A DNA stretch of 64,000 nucleotides from Curtobacterium poinsettiae (lineage in GTDB: Bacteria; Actinomycetota; Actinomycetes; Actinomycetales; Microbacteriaceae), in assembly GCF_025677645.1 (NCBI RefSeq), contig NZ_CP106879.1, forward strand, positions 2,728,001 through 2,792,000. Reading direction: 5' to 3'. Shown in pieces: positions 35,570 to 45,138 of this stretch. The position numbers were made by a program, and so were the translations under genes. The notes below the pieces were generated by a model. That model saw only the letters and a program-made list of their open reading frames with translations, searched no databases and was not told the origin of the DNA. Position 1 is the stretch's first letter. Each line of letters opens with the position of its first letter.

Positions 35570-36397
35570 TTACGCGCCGACCTTGACGCGGGCGAAGCCC
35601 TGGATCGTGATGCCGGCGTTCTCGGCGGCCTTCGCGACGGAGATCTTGTTGTCCTTCGCGTAGTCCTGGTCGAGGAGCGACACCTGCTTGATGTAGGCGT
35701 TCACCCGGCCCTCGACGATCTTCGGGAGCGCAGCCTCGGGCTTGCCCTCTTCGCGCGTGATCGCCTCGACGGTCGCACGCTCCTTCTCGATGGCCTCGGC
35801 CGGGACCTCGTCGCGGGTCAGGTACGTCGGGTTCGCGAACGCGACGTGCTGTGCGATCGAACGTGCCTCGGCGGCGTTGTCACCCTCGTACGCGATGACG
35901 ACGGCGATCTGCGGCGGCAGGTCCTGGCTGGTCTTGTGCAGGTAGATCTCGAAGGCCGAGCCCTCGACACGGCGGACCGTGCGGACCTCGAGCTTCTCGC
36001 CCAGCGCAGCAGCCGACTCGTTGACGACCTCGAGGACGGTCTTGCCGTCCAGCGGTGCGGCGTTGGCGGCGGCGACGTCGGCGGCACCGGCAGCGGCGAC
36101 CGCGCCCAGCACCTTGTCGGCGAGGGTCGTGAACTTCTCGTTCTTCGCGACGAAGTCGGTCTCGCTCGCGAGCTCGACGACCGTGGCGGCGCCGTTCTCG
36201 GAGGTCGCGACGACGACGCCTTCAGAGGTGGCACGGTCGTCGCGCTTGGCGACGGCCTTCGCACCCTTGATGCGGAGCAGCTCGACGGCCTTGTCGTAGT
36301 CGCCGTCGGCCTCGACGAGCGCGTTCTTCGCGTCCATCATGCCGGCGCCGAGGTCCTCGCGGAGCTTCTTCACGTCAGCAGCGGTGAAGTTTGCCAT
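35570..36397 (-). CDS. tsf: Elongation factor Ts
   Basis: EF-Ts (275 aa) recycles EF-Tu-GDP. It starts [27 protein letters not shown], the family hallmark, with the [10 protein letters not shown] motif of the core domain at about residues 75-85. The C-terminal module around KVGA ends the protein. The ATG at 36397 has GGAGTCCTTT just upstream. It lies 88 bp after rpsB in the standard rpsB-tsf operon. Confidence 0.97.
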   Translation of the reverse strand: MANFTAADVKKLREDLGAGMMDAKNALVEADGDYDKAVELLRIKGAKAVAKRDDRATSEGVVVATSENGAATVVELASETDFVAKNEKFTTLADKVLGAVAAAGAADVAAANAAPLDGKTVLEVVNESAAALGEKLEVRTVRRVEGSAFEIYLHKTSQDLPPQIAVVIAYEGDNAAEARSIAQHVAFANPTYLTRDEVPAEAIEKERATVEAITREEGKPEAALPKIVEGRVNAYIKQVSLLDQDYAKDNKISVAKAAENAGITIQGFARVKVGA

Positions 36398-36485
36398 TGA
36401 CTGGAGTCCTTTCTGGACTGTACGTGTGTGGAGAGTGGTGTGCAGTCGGGGCGCCGGACCCGGTGGGGTCCGGCGCCCCGGCGAC

Positions 36486-37403
36486 TCACTCGGCGGGGGT
36501 GGTCTCCGCGGCTGCCTCGGCCTCGGCCGTCGGCTCCGCGTTCTTCGCCTCGTCGGCGATCGGCTCGCCGATCTCCTTCGCGGCGACCTGCGCGTCGGCA
36601 TCGTTCTCCTCGACCGGGGCGGCGGGCGCCTCGGTCGTGGCGGCGGTCTCGCCACCGAGGAGCTCCTGCTCCCACTCGGCGAGGGGCTCGCTGGCCTCGT
36701 CCTCGTCGCCGCCGTTGTGGCGGGTCTTCAGGCCCTCGGCCGCGGCGTCGGCGACGATGCGGGTCAGGAGGCCGACGGAGCGGATCGCGTCGTCGTTGCC
36801 CGGGATCGGGTACGTGATCTCGTCGGGGTCGCAGTTGGTGTCGAGGATGCCGATGATCGGGATACCGAGCTTCTGCGCCTCGTCGACGGCGAGGTGCTCC
36901 TTCTTGGTGTCGACGATCCAGAGCGCGCTCGGGGTCCGCGTGAGGTTGCGGATACCACCGAGGGTCTTGTGGAGCTTGTCCAGCTCGCGCTTCTTGATGA
37001 GGAGCTCCTTCTTGGTGAAGCCCTTCGTCGTGTCGTCGAAGTCGATCTCCTCGAGCTCCTTCATGCGCGCGAGGCGCTTGGAGACCGTCTGGAAGTTCGT
37101 GAGCAGACCGCCGAGCCAACGCTGGTTGACGTACGGCTGGCCGACGCGGGTCGCCTGCTCGGCGATGGAGCCCTGGGCCTGCTTCTTGGTGCCCACGAAG
37201 AGGATCGTGCCACCGTGCGCGACCGTCTCCTTGACGAAGTCGTACGCGCGGTCGATGAAGGCCAGCGACTGCTGCAGGTCGATGATGTGGATGCCCGAGC
37301 GCTCGGCGAGGATGAATCGCTTCACCTTCGGGTTCCACCGACGGGTCTGGTGTCCGAAGTGGACGCCGCTGTCGAGCAGCTGGCGGATGGTGACGACGGC
37401 CAT
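36486..37403 (-). CDS. rpsB: 30S ribosomal protein S2
   Basis: S2 (305 aa) begins [26 protein letters not shown] and contains [20 protein letters not shown] and [18 protein letters not shown]. The C-terminal 75 residues ([10 protein letters not shown] onward) are an Ala/Glu/Thr-rich tail common in actinobacterial S2. ATG 37403 is preceded by AGGAGGACGGC. The upstream 230 bp are noncoding. Confidence 0.97.
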   Translation of the reverse strand: MAVVTIRQLLDSGVHFGHQTRRWNPKVKRFILAERSGIHIIDLQQSLAFIDRAYDFVKETVAHGGTILFVGTKKQAQGSIAEQATRVGQPYVNQRWLGGLLTNFQTVSKRLARMKELEEIDFDDTTKGFTKKELLIKKRELDKLHKTLGGIRNLTRTPSALWIVDTKKEHLAVDEAQKLGIPIIGILDTNCDPDEITYPIPGNDDAIRSVGLLTRIVADAAAEGLKTRHNGGDEDEASEPLAEWEQELLGGETAATTEAPAAPVEENDADAQVAAKEIGEPIADEAKNAEPTAEAEAAAETTPAE

Positions 37404-37723
37404 GTGCCGTCCTCCTTCTGTGTTCTCGGCGCGCAGCCGTGCTCTCGCACGTCGCTGCGGACCTGTTGCGGTTGTGTCGATCACGACCGTCGGTCGTGGT
37501 CCCTGGTGTCCTGGCACGCGACCGCCTGCTCGCGAGAGCAGGACCGGTGGTCGGGTACCGAGCCCCTGAGGGCTTGGTGGACACGCGAAGTCAGCGCGCG
37601 TCAGCACGCTGCTGGATAGATGCTAACAGAACGGAGGCCCGGATCACGCTCGCCTCGCGGCTGACGTGGTCCGGGCCTCCTGACCGGTGATCCGTGCGGA
37701 ACGGACGCGGTGCGACCGGCCGA
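37404..37723. other. rpsB upstream region with a terminator hairpin
   Basis: These 320 bases lie between rpsB and the sugar transporter, both leftward. At 37633-37680 a 15-bp stem (GGAGGCCCGGATCAC with its partner at 37666-37680, one G-U) forms the transporter's terminator. From about 37404 to 37625 the region should hold the rpsB promoter and leader; TAGCAT on the minus strand (about 37620-37625) is a possible -10. No gene or known leader motif is clear. Confidence 0.5.
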
Positions 37724-39166
37724 TCAGGCCTTGGCGTCCACCGTGTCGCCGTCGGCGGAGATGCCCATCTCCTCGAGCGAGCGGCCCTTGGTCTCCGGGA
37801 TCTTGGCGATGACGAAGAACAGCGACAGCAGCGCGAACAGCGCGTAGATGCCGTACGTGACCGTCAGGTTGAAGCCCGAGAGCACCGGGAACGAGATCGT
37901 CACGATGAAGTTCGCGATCCAGTTGGCGGCCGAGCCGACGCCCAGCGCCGTGGCGCGGATGCGGTTCGGGAACATCTCGCCGAGCAGGACCCACATGAGC
38001 GGACCCCACGTCGCGCCGAAGGACACCACGAAGAGGTTCGCGAAGACCAGCGCGATGACGCCCCACGAGCCGGGAAGGCTCGGGCTGCCGTCGACGATCG
38101 TCGCCTGCGAGAACGCGATGGCGACCATGGTGAGCGAGACGAACATGCCCGCGGAACCGGCGACGAGCAGCGGCTTGCGGCCGACCTTGTCGACCAGGAA
38201 GATCGCCACGAAGGTGACGGCGACGTTGACCACCGAGGTGATCGTGGAGATGAGGAACGAGTCCTCCTCCTTGAAGCCGACGGCCTGCCAGAGCGTCGTC
38301 GAGTAGTAGAAGATCACGTTGATGCCGACGAACTGCTGCAGCACGGCCAGGATGATGCCCACCCAGACGATCGGCTGGAGCCCGAAGCGGTTGCCCCGGA
38401 TGGAGCCCTTCTTCTCGTTGGCTTCCTTCTTGATGCCGTCCTGGATCTCCTCGAGGCTCGTGTTCACGGTGTCGCGCGGGACGATCTTGCCCATCACGAC
38501 GCGCGCATCGTCAGCACGGCCCTTGGTGAGCAGGTAGCGCGGGGACTCCGGCAGCGTGATCGCCAGGACGCCGTAGACGACCGAGGGGATCACCCCGACC
38601 AGGAACATCCAGCGCCAGGCGGCCAGACCCCAGACCTCGGCCGAGGCGCTGCCCGCGGTGACGGCGAAGAGCTGGTCGGACAGGAGCGCGGCGAAGATAC
38701 CGAGCGTGATCGCCAGCTGCTGGAACGAGGCCAGCCGCCCGCGGATCGCCTTCGGGGACACCTCGGAGATGTACGCCGGTGCGATGACCGACGCGGTACC
38801 GATGCCGAGACCGCCGACGAGACGCCAGATCACGAGGTCCCACGTCGCGAACGCGAACGCCGAACCGATCGACGAGACGAAGAACAGCACGGCGGCCCAG
38901 AACATGATCCGGGTGCGGCCGTAGCGGTCGGCGAGGCGGCCGGCGAAGTAGGCGCCGAACGCGCAGCCGATCAGGGCCGATGCGACCGCGAAACCGCTGG
39001 CCGCGTCGGAGAGGTCGAACTCGCCCTTGATCGCGTCGACGGCGCCGTTGATGACGGACGAGTCGAAGCCGAACAGGAAGCCACCGACCGCCGCCGCGAT
39101 GGCGAACAGGGTGACCTTCCCCTTGAACGCACGGTCTTCGCCGTGCCCGGTGGTCGTGGTGGACAC
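37724..39166 (-). CDS. MFS sugar transporter, sugar-porter family
   Basis: This 480-aa transporter of the sugar-porter family has 12 helices. Family marks are RYGRTRIMFW, the RLVGGLGIGTAS and APAYISEVSPKAIRG run, PESPRYLL after helix 6, QQFVGINVIFYYST in helix 7 and PETKGRSLEE at the C-terminus. These are seen in XylE/GalP/GLUT-type proton symporters. The substrate is probably a hexose or pentose but cannot be told. GTG 39166 is preferred as start: AGGAG lies 6 bases before it. It interrupts the M23-rpsB neighbourhood of related genomes. Confidence 0.9.
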   Translation of the reverse strand: MSTTTTGHGEDRAFKGKVTLFAIAAAVGGFLFGFDSSVINGAVDAIKGEFDLSDAASGFAVASALIGCAFGAYFAGRLADRYGRTRIMFWAAVLFFVSSIGSAFAFATWDLVIWRLVGGLGIGTASVIAPAYISEVSPKAIRGRLASFQQLAITLGIFAALLSDQLFAVTAGSASAEVWGLAAWRWMFLVGVIPSVVYGVLAITLPESPRYLLTKGRADDARVVMGKIVPRDTVNTSLEEIQDGIKKEANEKKGSIRGNRFGLQPIVWVGIILAVLQQFVGINVIFYYSTTLWQAVGFKEEDSFLISTITSVVNVAVTFVAIFLVDKVGRKPLLVAGSAGMFVSLTMVAIAFSQATIVDGSPSLPGSWGVIALVFANLFVVSFGATWGPLMWVLLGEMFPNRIRATALGVGSAANWIANFIVTISFPVLSGFNLTVTYGIYALFALLSLFFVIAKIPETKGRSLEEMGISADGDTVDAKA

Positions 39167-39442
39167 GATGCTCCTGGGTTCTGCCGCCGTGCAGTTGTGC
39201 AGCACGGTGCCCCGGCGGTCGGCTGGTTCGCCGTCCGAGCGGCGTTGCGTGTTCCGGAGCGGCCCCGACTGTACTCCTCGCTCGGGATCTGGTCATAACC
39301 GGGGCGCGATCGGGACGGCGTGCGGTCGGTGCTGTCGCATCCGCCGCCCTCTTTTCCCTCCCCAGGCCTGGAGGCGCGACTCCCCCTCCACGGATCGCCC
39401 CCGCCCGCATCGGGGCCGGGTTCCGCCGCCCAGGCTGGGGAG

Positions 39443-40015
39443 ATGCGATCGAGCGCACGTCCCGTCCTGCTGTCCGTGGTGTGCGCGGCGGTGCTGAGCG
39501 GGACGGTGCTGAGCGGAACCGTGGTGTTCGTTGCTGCGTCGTCGACCGGAGCCGGGTCGTCCGCGGACGCTGCGACCGATCGGGGCCGGGTCGAGGCTCG
39601 CTGGGTCTGGCCCACCGGATCGCGGGTGGTCGAGCGCGCGTGGGAGGCACCGTCCTCGGACTACGGCGCCGGCCACCGGGGCCTCGACGTCCCGGGCGCC
39701 CTCGGCAGCACTGCCTCGGCGGTGGACGACGGCACCGTGGCGTTCGCCGGCGCGGTCGGCGGCCGCACCGTCGTGACGATCGACCACGGCGACGGGCTGG
39801 TCAGCACGCTCGACTCGGTGACGCCCCTGGTGGCCGCCGGTGACGAGGTCGTGCGGGGCGCGCCGGTCGGCCGCGTCTCGGTCGGGCACTGTCCGACGTC
39901 GGCGCCGTGCCTGCATCTGGGTGCTCGCGTGGACGGTCACTACGTCGATCCGATGGCGTACCTTCCACCAGCCGAGTGGCCGGTGCTGTTGCCCGAGTCG
40001 GCCTGGCCCGGGTGA
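39443..40015 (+). CDS. M23-type peptidase domain protein, catalytic His missing
   Basis: This 190-aa protein has an N-terminal signal or anchor helix (residues 6-30) and an M23/LytM domain. The first metal motif GHRGLDV supplies His and Asp, and CLHLG supplies the last zinc His. In active LytM enzymes this last motif is H-x-H; here its first His is Cys, so catalysis is doubtful while zinc binding may remain. Regulatory, non-enzymatic LytM proteins are known as activators of amidases. The ATG at 39443 has CAGGCT six bases before it. Confidence 0.8.
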   Translation: MRSSARPVLLSVVCAAVLSGTVLSGTVVFVAASSTGAGSSADAATDRGRVEARWVWPTGSRVVERAWEAPSSDYGAGHRGLDVPGALGSTASAVDDGTVAFAGAVGGRTVVTIDHGDGLVSTLDSVTPLVAAGDEVVRGAPVGRVSVGHCPTSAPCLHLGARVDGHYVDPMAYLPPAEWPVLLPESAWPG

Positions 40016-40048
40016 GCGGAGCCGACCGGGACGTACATCGGCGCACCG

Positions 40049-40981
40049 TCAGGCGCGCGGGTGTGCCGTCCGGTAGACCTCGCGCAGCCGGGCCGACGAC
40101 ACGTGCGTGTAGATCTGCGTCGTGCCGAGGCTGGCGTGTCCGAGGAGTTCCTGCACCGCGCGCAGGTCCGCTCCCCCGTCGAGCAGGTGCGTCGCCGCGG
40201 TGTGCCGGAAGGTGTGCGGCCCGCTCGGCCCCTCGCCCGGCAGGTCACCGAGCAACCGCGCCACCACGCGGTAGGCGCTGCGGACGCCGAGTCGCGTGCC
40301 ACGGTCGCCGAGGAACAGCGCCGTGCCTGCCGGTCCCTCGGCCCGTGCGGCGAGGGCGGGCCGTCCGCGCTCGAGCCACGCCTCGAGTGCGTCCCGCGCC
40401 GGCACCCCGAACGGCACCACGCGTTCCTTGCCGCCCTTGCCGAGCACCCGCACGGTCAGGCGTCCCCGATCGACGTCGGTCACGTCGATGCCGACGAGCT
40501 CGCTGACCCGGATGGCCGCCGCGTACAGGAGCTCGACCAGGGCCAGGTCCCGCAGCGCCGTCGGATCGTCCGTCGCCGCTCGGGCACCGAGCCCGTCGAG
40601 CAGGGCGCGCACCTGGTCGGCCGACACCACGCGGGGAAGGTGTGCCCCACCCTTCGGGGCCCGGAGCCGGACCCCGGCGTCCGCCGCTGTCGCCCCGGTC
40701 TCGCTCGCCCAACGCGTGAACGCCCGCACGGACGAGGACCGCCGAGCGATGGTCGACCGGGCGAGCCCCCGGTGGTCGGCATCCCACAGCCAGTCACGCA
40801 GGAGCTCGAGCTCGACGTCGGCGACGCGGTCGACCCCTCGGGCGTCCGCGAACGCCACGAGCTGCTCGAGGTCGTTGGCGTACGCGCGGAGAGTCTGCTC
40901 GCTGAGGCCCCGCGCATGCCGGGCGTGCCCGAGGAAGGCGTCCACCGCCACCACGAGTCGACCGTCCGTCCGCGCAACCAC
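40049..40981 (-). CDS. xerC: Tyrosine recombinase XerC
   Basis: XerC (310 aa) resolves chromosome dimers at dif. The N-terminal SAM-like core-binding domain (about 1-105) precedes the catalytic domain. The Arg I motif is AAIRVSELVGI, the Lys is in GKGGKERVVP, the HxxR motif is HTFRHTAATHLL, the second His is in LLGHASLGTTQIY and the Tyr nucleophile is in TQIYTHV. The start is GTG 40981 because TACGCT (40988-40993 on the minus strand) lies six bases before it; longer readings overlap dprA. It follows dprA. Confidence 0.93.
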   Translation of the reverse strand: MVARTDGRLVVAVDAFLGHARHARGLSEQTLRAYANDLEQLVAFADARGVDRVADVELELLRDWLWDADHRGLARSTIARRSSSVRAFTRWASETGATAADAGVRLRAPKGGAHLPRVVSADQVRALLDGLGARAATDDPTALRDLALVELLYAAAIRVSELVGIDVTDVDRGRLTVRVLGKGGKERVVPFGVPARDALEAWLERGRPALAARAEGPAGTALFLGDRGTRLGVRSAYRVVARLLGDLPGEGPSGPHTFRHTAATHLLDGGADLRAVQELLGHASLGTTQIYTHVSSARLREVYRTAHPRA

Positions 40982-41006
40982 GACGTCAGCGTACGGCTGC
41001 CGACCG

Positions 41007-42242
41007 TCATGCCCGACCCCACCCGCCGCCGCTCGCGACGACGAGTCCCTGCAGCTGCGCCAGCGCGAGCGCGTCGGCGACGTCGGACGTCGACATCCCG
41101 GCCCGGCGGGCGATCTCCGCCTCGGGCAGGGCGCGACGACCGAGCGCGTCGAGCACCCGGAGCACATCGGGGTCCTGCCGACCGGACAGGAGCGGTTCGT
41201 CCGGCACCGCTCCCCCGCTCATCCCGGTCGCCGGTCTCGCCGCCGCGACCGGATCGCCGGGGTGCACGACGATCTGCGCCCGCCCCTGTGCGATGAGTCG
41301 ATGGCACCCGACCGATGCCGAGGACGCGAACGCACCCGGGACCGCGAACACCGGGCGACCGAGCTGCGCGGCGTGGTGGGCCGTGTTGAGCGCGCCGGAC
41401 CGGGCGCCGGCCTCGACCACGACCGTGACGTCGGCGAGCGCGGCGATCAGCCGGTTCCGGGCGAGGAAACGCCACCGCGTCGGTCGCGTCCCCGGTGCGG
41501 ACTCGGCGAGCAACGCCCCCTGCCGCGCCACGTTCTGGAGCAGCTGTGCGTTCCCCGCCGGGTAGAGCTGGTCGATGCCACCGGCCAGGACGGCGACCGT
41601 GGGCGTCCCGGCGGCGACGGCGACACGGTGCGCCACCGCGTCGATGCCGTAGGCACCCCCGCTCACGATGCGGACTCCCGCGTCCGCCGCCGTCGAGGTG
41701 ATCTCCGCCGCGGCCTCAGCACCCGCCACCGTGTTCGCCCGGGACCCCACGACACCCAACGCCGACATCCCGTCGCCGAGGCGTGCACCCGAGCTGCGCG
41801 TCCAGAGGACCACCGGCGCGTGCGGCCCGAGGTCGTCCATCGCCGACGGCCACCCGTCGCTCTCGGGGACAAGGAGCCCGGCACCGACAGCACCGGCGGC
41901 CGCGAGCACGTCGCCCACCTCGACAGCGGCCAATCGGGGCCGCCAGCGTTCCACCGCGGTCTGCAGCACACCGAGCAGCACCGCGGGGTCCTCGGCACCC
42001 GGCACCTCGGCGTCGACGCAACATCCCAGCAGCGAATCGAAGTCCCCGTCCGCCGCGAGCAGCACCGCACCGAGCGCGCGCTCGGGTCCGAGGCCGGTGA
42101 GGAGCTCTCCGGCGACGGAGTCCCCCGGTTCGACGATGGCCGACCAGGCGACGCGGGCCGCGGCCTGCACCGGGTCCACCGCGGCGCCGCGGGGCCCGAG
42201 CAGGCGCGCCACGGTGTCGAGGAGCTCCGTGCCCGCCGGCAT
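41007..42242 (-). CDS. dprA: DNA-processing protein DprA
   Basis: DprA (411 aa) binds incoming single-stranded DNA and loads RecA during transformation. The Rossmann core carries LGVVGSRANTVAGAEAA and IVSGGAYGIDAVAHRVAVAAGT, the family signature. It continues through YPAGNAQLL and RNRLIAALADVTVVVEAGARSGAL. The C-terminal winged helix (about residues 340-411) is present. The ATG at 42242 overlaps the comM stop by one base (TGATG), so translation is linked. Confidence 0.94.
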   Translation of the reverse strand: MPAGTELLDTVARLLGPRGAAVDPVQAAARVAWSAIVEPGDSVAGELLTGLGPERALGAVLLAADGDFDSLLGCCVDAEVPGAEDPAVLLGVLQTAVERWRPRLAAVEVGDVLAAAGAVGAGLLVPESDGWPSAMDDLGPHAPVVLWTRSSGARLGDGMSALGVVGSRANTVAGAEAAAEITSTAADAGVRIVSGGAYGIDAVAHRVAVAAGTPTVAVLAGGIDQLYPAGNAQLLQNVARQGALLAESAPGTRPTRWRFLARNRLIAALADVTVVVEAGARSGALNTAHHAAQLGRPVFAVPGAFASSASVGCHRLIAQGRAQIVVHPGDPVAAARPATGMSGGAVPDEPLLSGRQDPDVLRVLDALGRRALPEAEIARRAGMSTSDVADALALAQLQGLVVASGGGWGRA

Positions 42243-43765
42243 CACAGCGCGCTCCGCAGGGCAAGGGCACCGCGGACGTGCGCACCCGTGGGCCGCTCCA
42301 CCGCGTCGAGGTCGGCCAGCGTCCACGCCAGTCGCATCACGCGGTCCCAGCCGCGCATCGTCAGGGTGCCGAGGTCGAGTGCGCGGTCGAGGTCTGCCGT
42401 CGACCCGGGTTCGATGCGCCCCTCGGCCCGGAGCCACGTCCCGGTGACCTCGGCGTTGCGCGTCCATCCCGTCCCGTGCAGTCGCTCCGCCATCCGGGCG
42501 CGGGCCGCCGCGACCGCTGCACGCGCGACCGCCGTGGTCGGGGTGTTGCCGTCCGCGTCCCGCATCCGGCCCGTCGTCACCCGGGGCACCCGTACCCGGA
42601 TGTCCATCCGGTCCAGCAGCGGCCCCGACATCCGGCCGAGGTACCGGCGGACGGTGCTCGGGGAGCACTCGCACGGTTGCCCGTGTGCACCACCGGCGTT
42701 GCCGCACGGGCAGGGGTTCGCCGCCAGGACGACCTGGCATCGTGCGGGGAACTCGGCCGCTCCCGCCGCACGGTGGATCGTGATCCGCCCGGACTCGAGC
42801 GGTTGCCGGAGCGCGTCGAGCACGGCCCGTGGGAACTCCGGTGCCTCGTCGAGGAACAGGATGCCCCCGGTGGCGCGCGACACGGCTCCGGGGCGCAGGA
42901 CCCCGGATCCGCCGCCGATGAGCGACACCGCCGACGCGGAGTGGTGCGGGGCTTCCCACGGTGGCTTCGTGCTCCACGACGCGGGGCCCAGCCCGGCGAC
43001 GGACCGGACCGCGGCCACCTCGAGCGCGGTCTCGTCGTCGAGGTCGGGCAGCAACCCGGGCAGCCGTTCGGCGAGCATGGTCTTGCCGGCGCCCGGCGGC
43101 CCGAGCAGGAGTGCGTGGTGTCCACCGGCCGCCGCCGCGATGAGCGCTCGGACGCCGACCGGGTTCCCCACGACGTCCGACAGCTCGGCCACGGGACGCG
43201 GCACAGCCGTGACCGGAACCGGCAGCACCGGATCGACCTCGACCGTCGGCAGGAGCGCCCCGGCATCGATCGCCGCCGCACGCAACGAGTCCACACCACG
43301 GATCCGGACCCCGCTGACCACACGGGCCTCGGTCAGGTTGCCGACGGGCAGGACGACACGGTCCACACCGGCGTCGCGCGCGGCGATCAGCATCGGGATC
43401 ACGCCGGGGACCGGACGCACCCGCCCGTCGAGGCCGAGCTCGCCGATGTAGACGATGCGCTCCGAGACGTCCGGCGCGAGACCGGCACCGGCGAGCACGG
43501 CCATCGCGATGGCGAGGTCGAACCCCGAACCGCGTTTCGGGATCGCCGCCGGGGTCAGGTTCACGGTGATCCGGCGGGCGGGCAGCGGACACCCCGCGTT
43601 CGCCGCTGCGGATCGCACGCGTTCCCGTGCCTCACCCAGCGAGGTGTCGGGCAGACCGATGATGCTGAACGTCGGGAGCTGACTGGTCAGGTGCGCTTCG
43701 ACCTCGATGCGCCGACCGGTGACACCGAGGAGCGCGACCGCGGCAGCGCGCCCGATGCCGGTCAC
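42242..43765 (-). CDS. comM: Mg-chelatase-like AAA ATPase ComM (YifB)
   Basis: ComM (507 aa) is a hexameric helicase that extends heteroduplex during natural transformation. The N-terminal Lon-like domain contains FSIIGLPDTSLGEARERVRS and GFDLAIAMAVL. The AAA core has Walker A GPPGAGKT and Walker B ILFLDEAPEF. A NPCPCGNAG...CECS cysteine cluster and the C-terminal helical domain follow. The start is GTG 43765, overlapping the yraN stop by 4 bases. The yraN-comM-dprA-xerC order matches related genomes. Confidence 0.93.
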   Translation of the reverse strand: MTGIGRAAAVALLGVTGRRIEVEAHLTSQLPTFSIIGLPDTSLGEARERVRSAAANAGCPLPARRITVNLTPAAIPKRGSGFDLAIAMAVLAGAGLAPDVSERIVYIGELGLDGRVRPVPGVIPMLIAARDAGVDRVVLPVGNLTEARVVSGVRIRGVDSLRAAAIDAGALLPTVEVDPVLPVPVTAVPRPVAELSDVVGNPVGVRALIAAAAGGHHALLLGPPGAGKTMLAERLPGLLPDLDDETALEVAAVRSVAGLGPASWSTKPPWEAPHHSASAVSLIGGGSGVLRPGAVSRATGGILFLDEAPEFPRAVLDALRQPLESGRITIHRAAGAAEFPARCQVVLAANPCPCGNAGGAHGQPCECSPSTVRRYLGRMSGPLLDRMDIRVRVPRVTTGRMRDADGNTPTTAVARAAVAAARARMAERLHGTGWTRNAEVTGTWLRAEGRIEPGSTADLDRALDLGTLTMRGWDRVMRLAWTLADLDAVERPTGAHVRGALALRSAL

Positions 43766-44151
43766 AGCACACCTGCCAGGTGCTCGACGACGGTGCGGGG
43801 ACCGTCGACGTGGACCGCGATGACGTCCACCCGGACGGCACGCGCCGAGGTCTCGGGGTGCGCGTCGAACCACTCGGGCACGAGTCGCCGCATCCGGCTG
43901 AGCTTGGTCGCCGTGATCGCCTCGAACGGGTGACCGGTCGCGGCGCCGGAACGGGTCTTCACCTCGATGAAGGCGAGCGTGCAGGAATCCCACGCGACGA
44001 TGTCGATCTCACCACGGGCACATCGCCAGTTCCGCTCGAGCACACGGAATCCCCGTGCTTCGAGCCAGGCCACCGCTCGTTCTTCACCGAATCGTCCGAG
44101 TCGGCCGTTCCGGAGCGACCGCCCCGGTGCGCGTTGCACGTCGTGTTCCAT
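43762..44151 (-). CDS. yraN: YraN family nuclease-like protein (UPF0102)
   Basis: This 129-aa protein has the endonuclease-fold pattern of UPF0102: GRFGEERAVAWLEARGF then ERNWRCARGEIDIVAWDSCTLAFIEVKTRSG, in which E-x-D and E-V-K make the PD-(D/E)xK-like site. Its role is unknown, though it is usually linked to rnhB or comM/dprA, as here. The start is ATG 44151. It overlaps comM by 4 bases. Confidence 0.92.
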   Translation of the reverse strand: MEHDVQRAPGRSLRNGRLGRFGEERAVAWLEARGFRVLERNWRCARGEIDIVAWDSCTLAFIEVKTRSGAATGHPFEAITATKLSRMRRLVPEWFDAHPETSARAVRVDVIAVHVDGPRTVVEHLAGVL

Positions 44152-44257
44152 GTCGTTGCCTCCACGACAACGATCTCCGGAACGAACACCCCGATCGGCG
44201 GATGCGGAGAGTCTGTGGAATCAGTGCGGGCCAATTGCTCCTGTGGAGGAAGAAGAA

Positions 44258-44287
44258 GGACCCGGGCGATCGAGATCACCCAGGTCC
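44258..44287 (-). terminator. Intrinsic terminator of lsr2
   Basis: A 13-bp stem (GGACCCGGGCGAT with 44275-44287, two G-U pairs, loop CGAG). On the minus strand it is followed by TTCTTCTTCC, a weak T-run. It lies just past the lsr2 stop. Confidence 0.7.
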
Positions 44288-44301
44288 TGCTGCAACGAGC
44301 G

Positions 44302-44652
44302 TCAGTGCGCTGCTGCGTAAGCTTCCTGCACCTGCGTCGAGATGCGGCCGCGGGACGAGACTTCGTACCCGTTCTCCTTGGCCCACTCGCGGATCTTGCC
44401 GAGTTCTTCCGAGTTGCCGCGCCTGGGGGCGGACTTCGGGGCGGAACCGCCGCCGGTGCGACGACCGGAGACCTTGCGCGCTGCGGCGATGTAGTCGGAG
44501 ATCGCCTCGCGGAACTTGTCGACGTTGTCGTTCGACAGGTCGATCTCGTACGACGAGCCGTCGAACGCGAATTCGACCGTCCGGCCTTCACCGGTGGTGA
44601 TGGGGGAATCGTCGAGGTCGTCGACGAGCTGGACGGTGACCTTCTGTGCCAT
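44302..44652 (-). CDS. lsr2: Lsr2 nucleoid-associated protein
   Basis: Lsr2 (116 aa) coats AT-rich DNA and silences foreign genes in actinobacteria. It begins MAQKVTVQLVDDLDDSP, the conserved dimerisation strand, and VEFAFDGSSYEIDLSNDNVDKFR follows. The C-terminal DNA-binding half has IREWAKENGYEVSSRGRIS, with the RGR AT-hook-like motif that inserts in the minor groove. The upstream DNA (44653-44769) is unusually AT-rich for this genome, so Lsr2 may bind its own promoter. RBS is CAGGAG. Confidence 0.96.
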   Translation of the reverse strand: MAQKVTVQLVDDLDDSPITTGEGRTVEFAFDGSSYEIDLSNDNVDKFREAISDYIAAARKVSGRRTGGGSAPKSAPRRGNSEELGKIREWAKENGYEVSSRGRISTQVQEAYAAAH

Positions 44653-44769
44653 GGGGTGCTCCTGTTCGTGGGGCGGTTATTTCCCCATCAGAATAGCGCC
44701 AACAATTCTCCGCCGTTCCGGATCAGCGGCGATTCATCGAGAAAGAAGCAGGAGAAAGGAAATTGACGA
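44653..44769 (-). promoter_or_regulatory. AT-rich lsr2 promoter region
   Basis: This stretch has runs such as TTATTTCCCC and AACAATTC and several A/T clusters, clearly less GC-rich than its surroundings. TATTCT on the minus strand (about 44690-44695) is a possible -10. Autoregulation by Lsr2 is inferred. Confidence 0.4.
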
Positions 44770-45093
44770 TCACTCGTCGAGTGCGAGTTCCTTCGGCAGT
44801 TCGAGTTCCCGCGTCGTGAGTTCCTCGACGTTCACGTCCTTGAACGTGAGTACCCGGACACCCTTGACGAACCGGTCGGAACGGTAGACGTCCCAGACCC
44901 AGACGTCGTTCATCGTCAGTTCGAAGTAGAAGTCGTGCTCCGTGTCACGGCGCACGAGTTCGACCTCGTTCGCCAGGTAGAAACGGCGCTCCGTCTCGAC
45001 CACGTAACGGAACTGCGACACCACGTCGCGGTACTCGCGGTACAGGGCCAGCTCGACCTCGCGGTCGTAGTCGTCGAATTCGTCCTCATCCAT
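44770..45093 (-). CDS. DUF2469-type acidic protein
   Basis: This 107-aa protein matches the actinobacterial DUF2469 family, which sits next to rnhB (Rv2901c-type). It starts MDEDEFDDYDREVELALYREYRD; the central VVETERRFYLANEVELVRR and the FYFELTMNDVWVWDVYR segment are the recognisable core. Function is unknown. ATG 45093 is taken as start; TAGACT nine bases before it suggests its own promoter with a very short leader. A GTG at 45102 is the alternative. Confidence 0.85.
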   Translation of the reverse strand: MDEDEFDDYDREVELALYREYRDVVSQFRYVVETERRFYLANEVELVRRDTEHDFYFELTMNDVWVWDVYRSDRFVKGVRVLTFKDVNVEELTTRELELPKELALDE

Positions 45094-45138
45094 TGCGCCC
45101 ACAGTCTACGGCGACGGAGGCCCGTGCGGACGACCGGC

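Noticed and set aside
40049..40981. Phage or integron integrase
   Set aside because: Sequence, length and the yraN-comM-dprA neighbourhood fit housekeeping XerC; no attachment site or phage genes are nearby.
44258..44301. tRNA in the yraN-lsr2 gap
   Set aside because: The stem has no cloverleaf or T-arm consensus and is followed by a T-rich tail on the minus strand.
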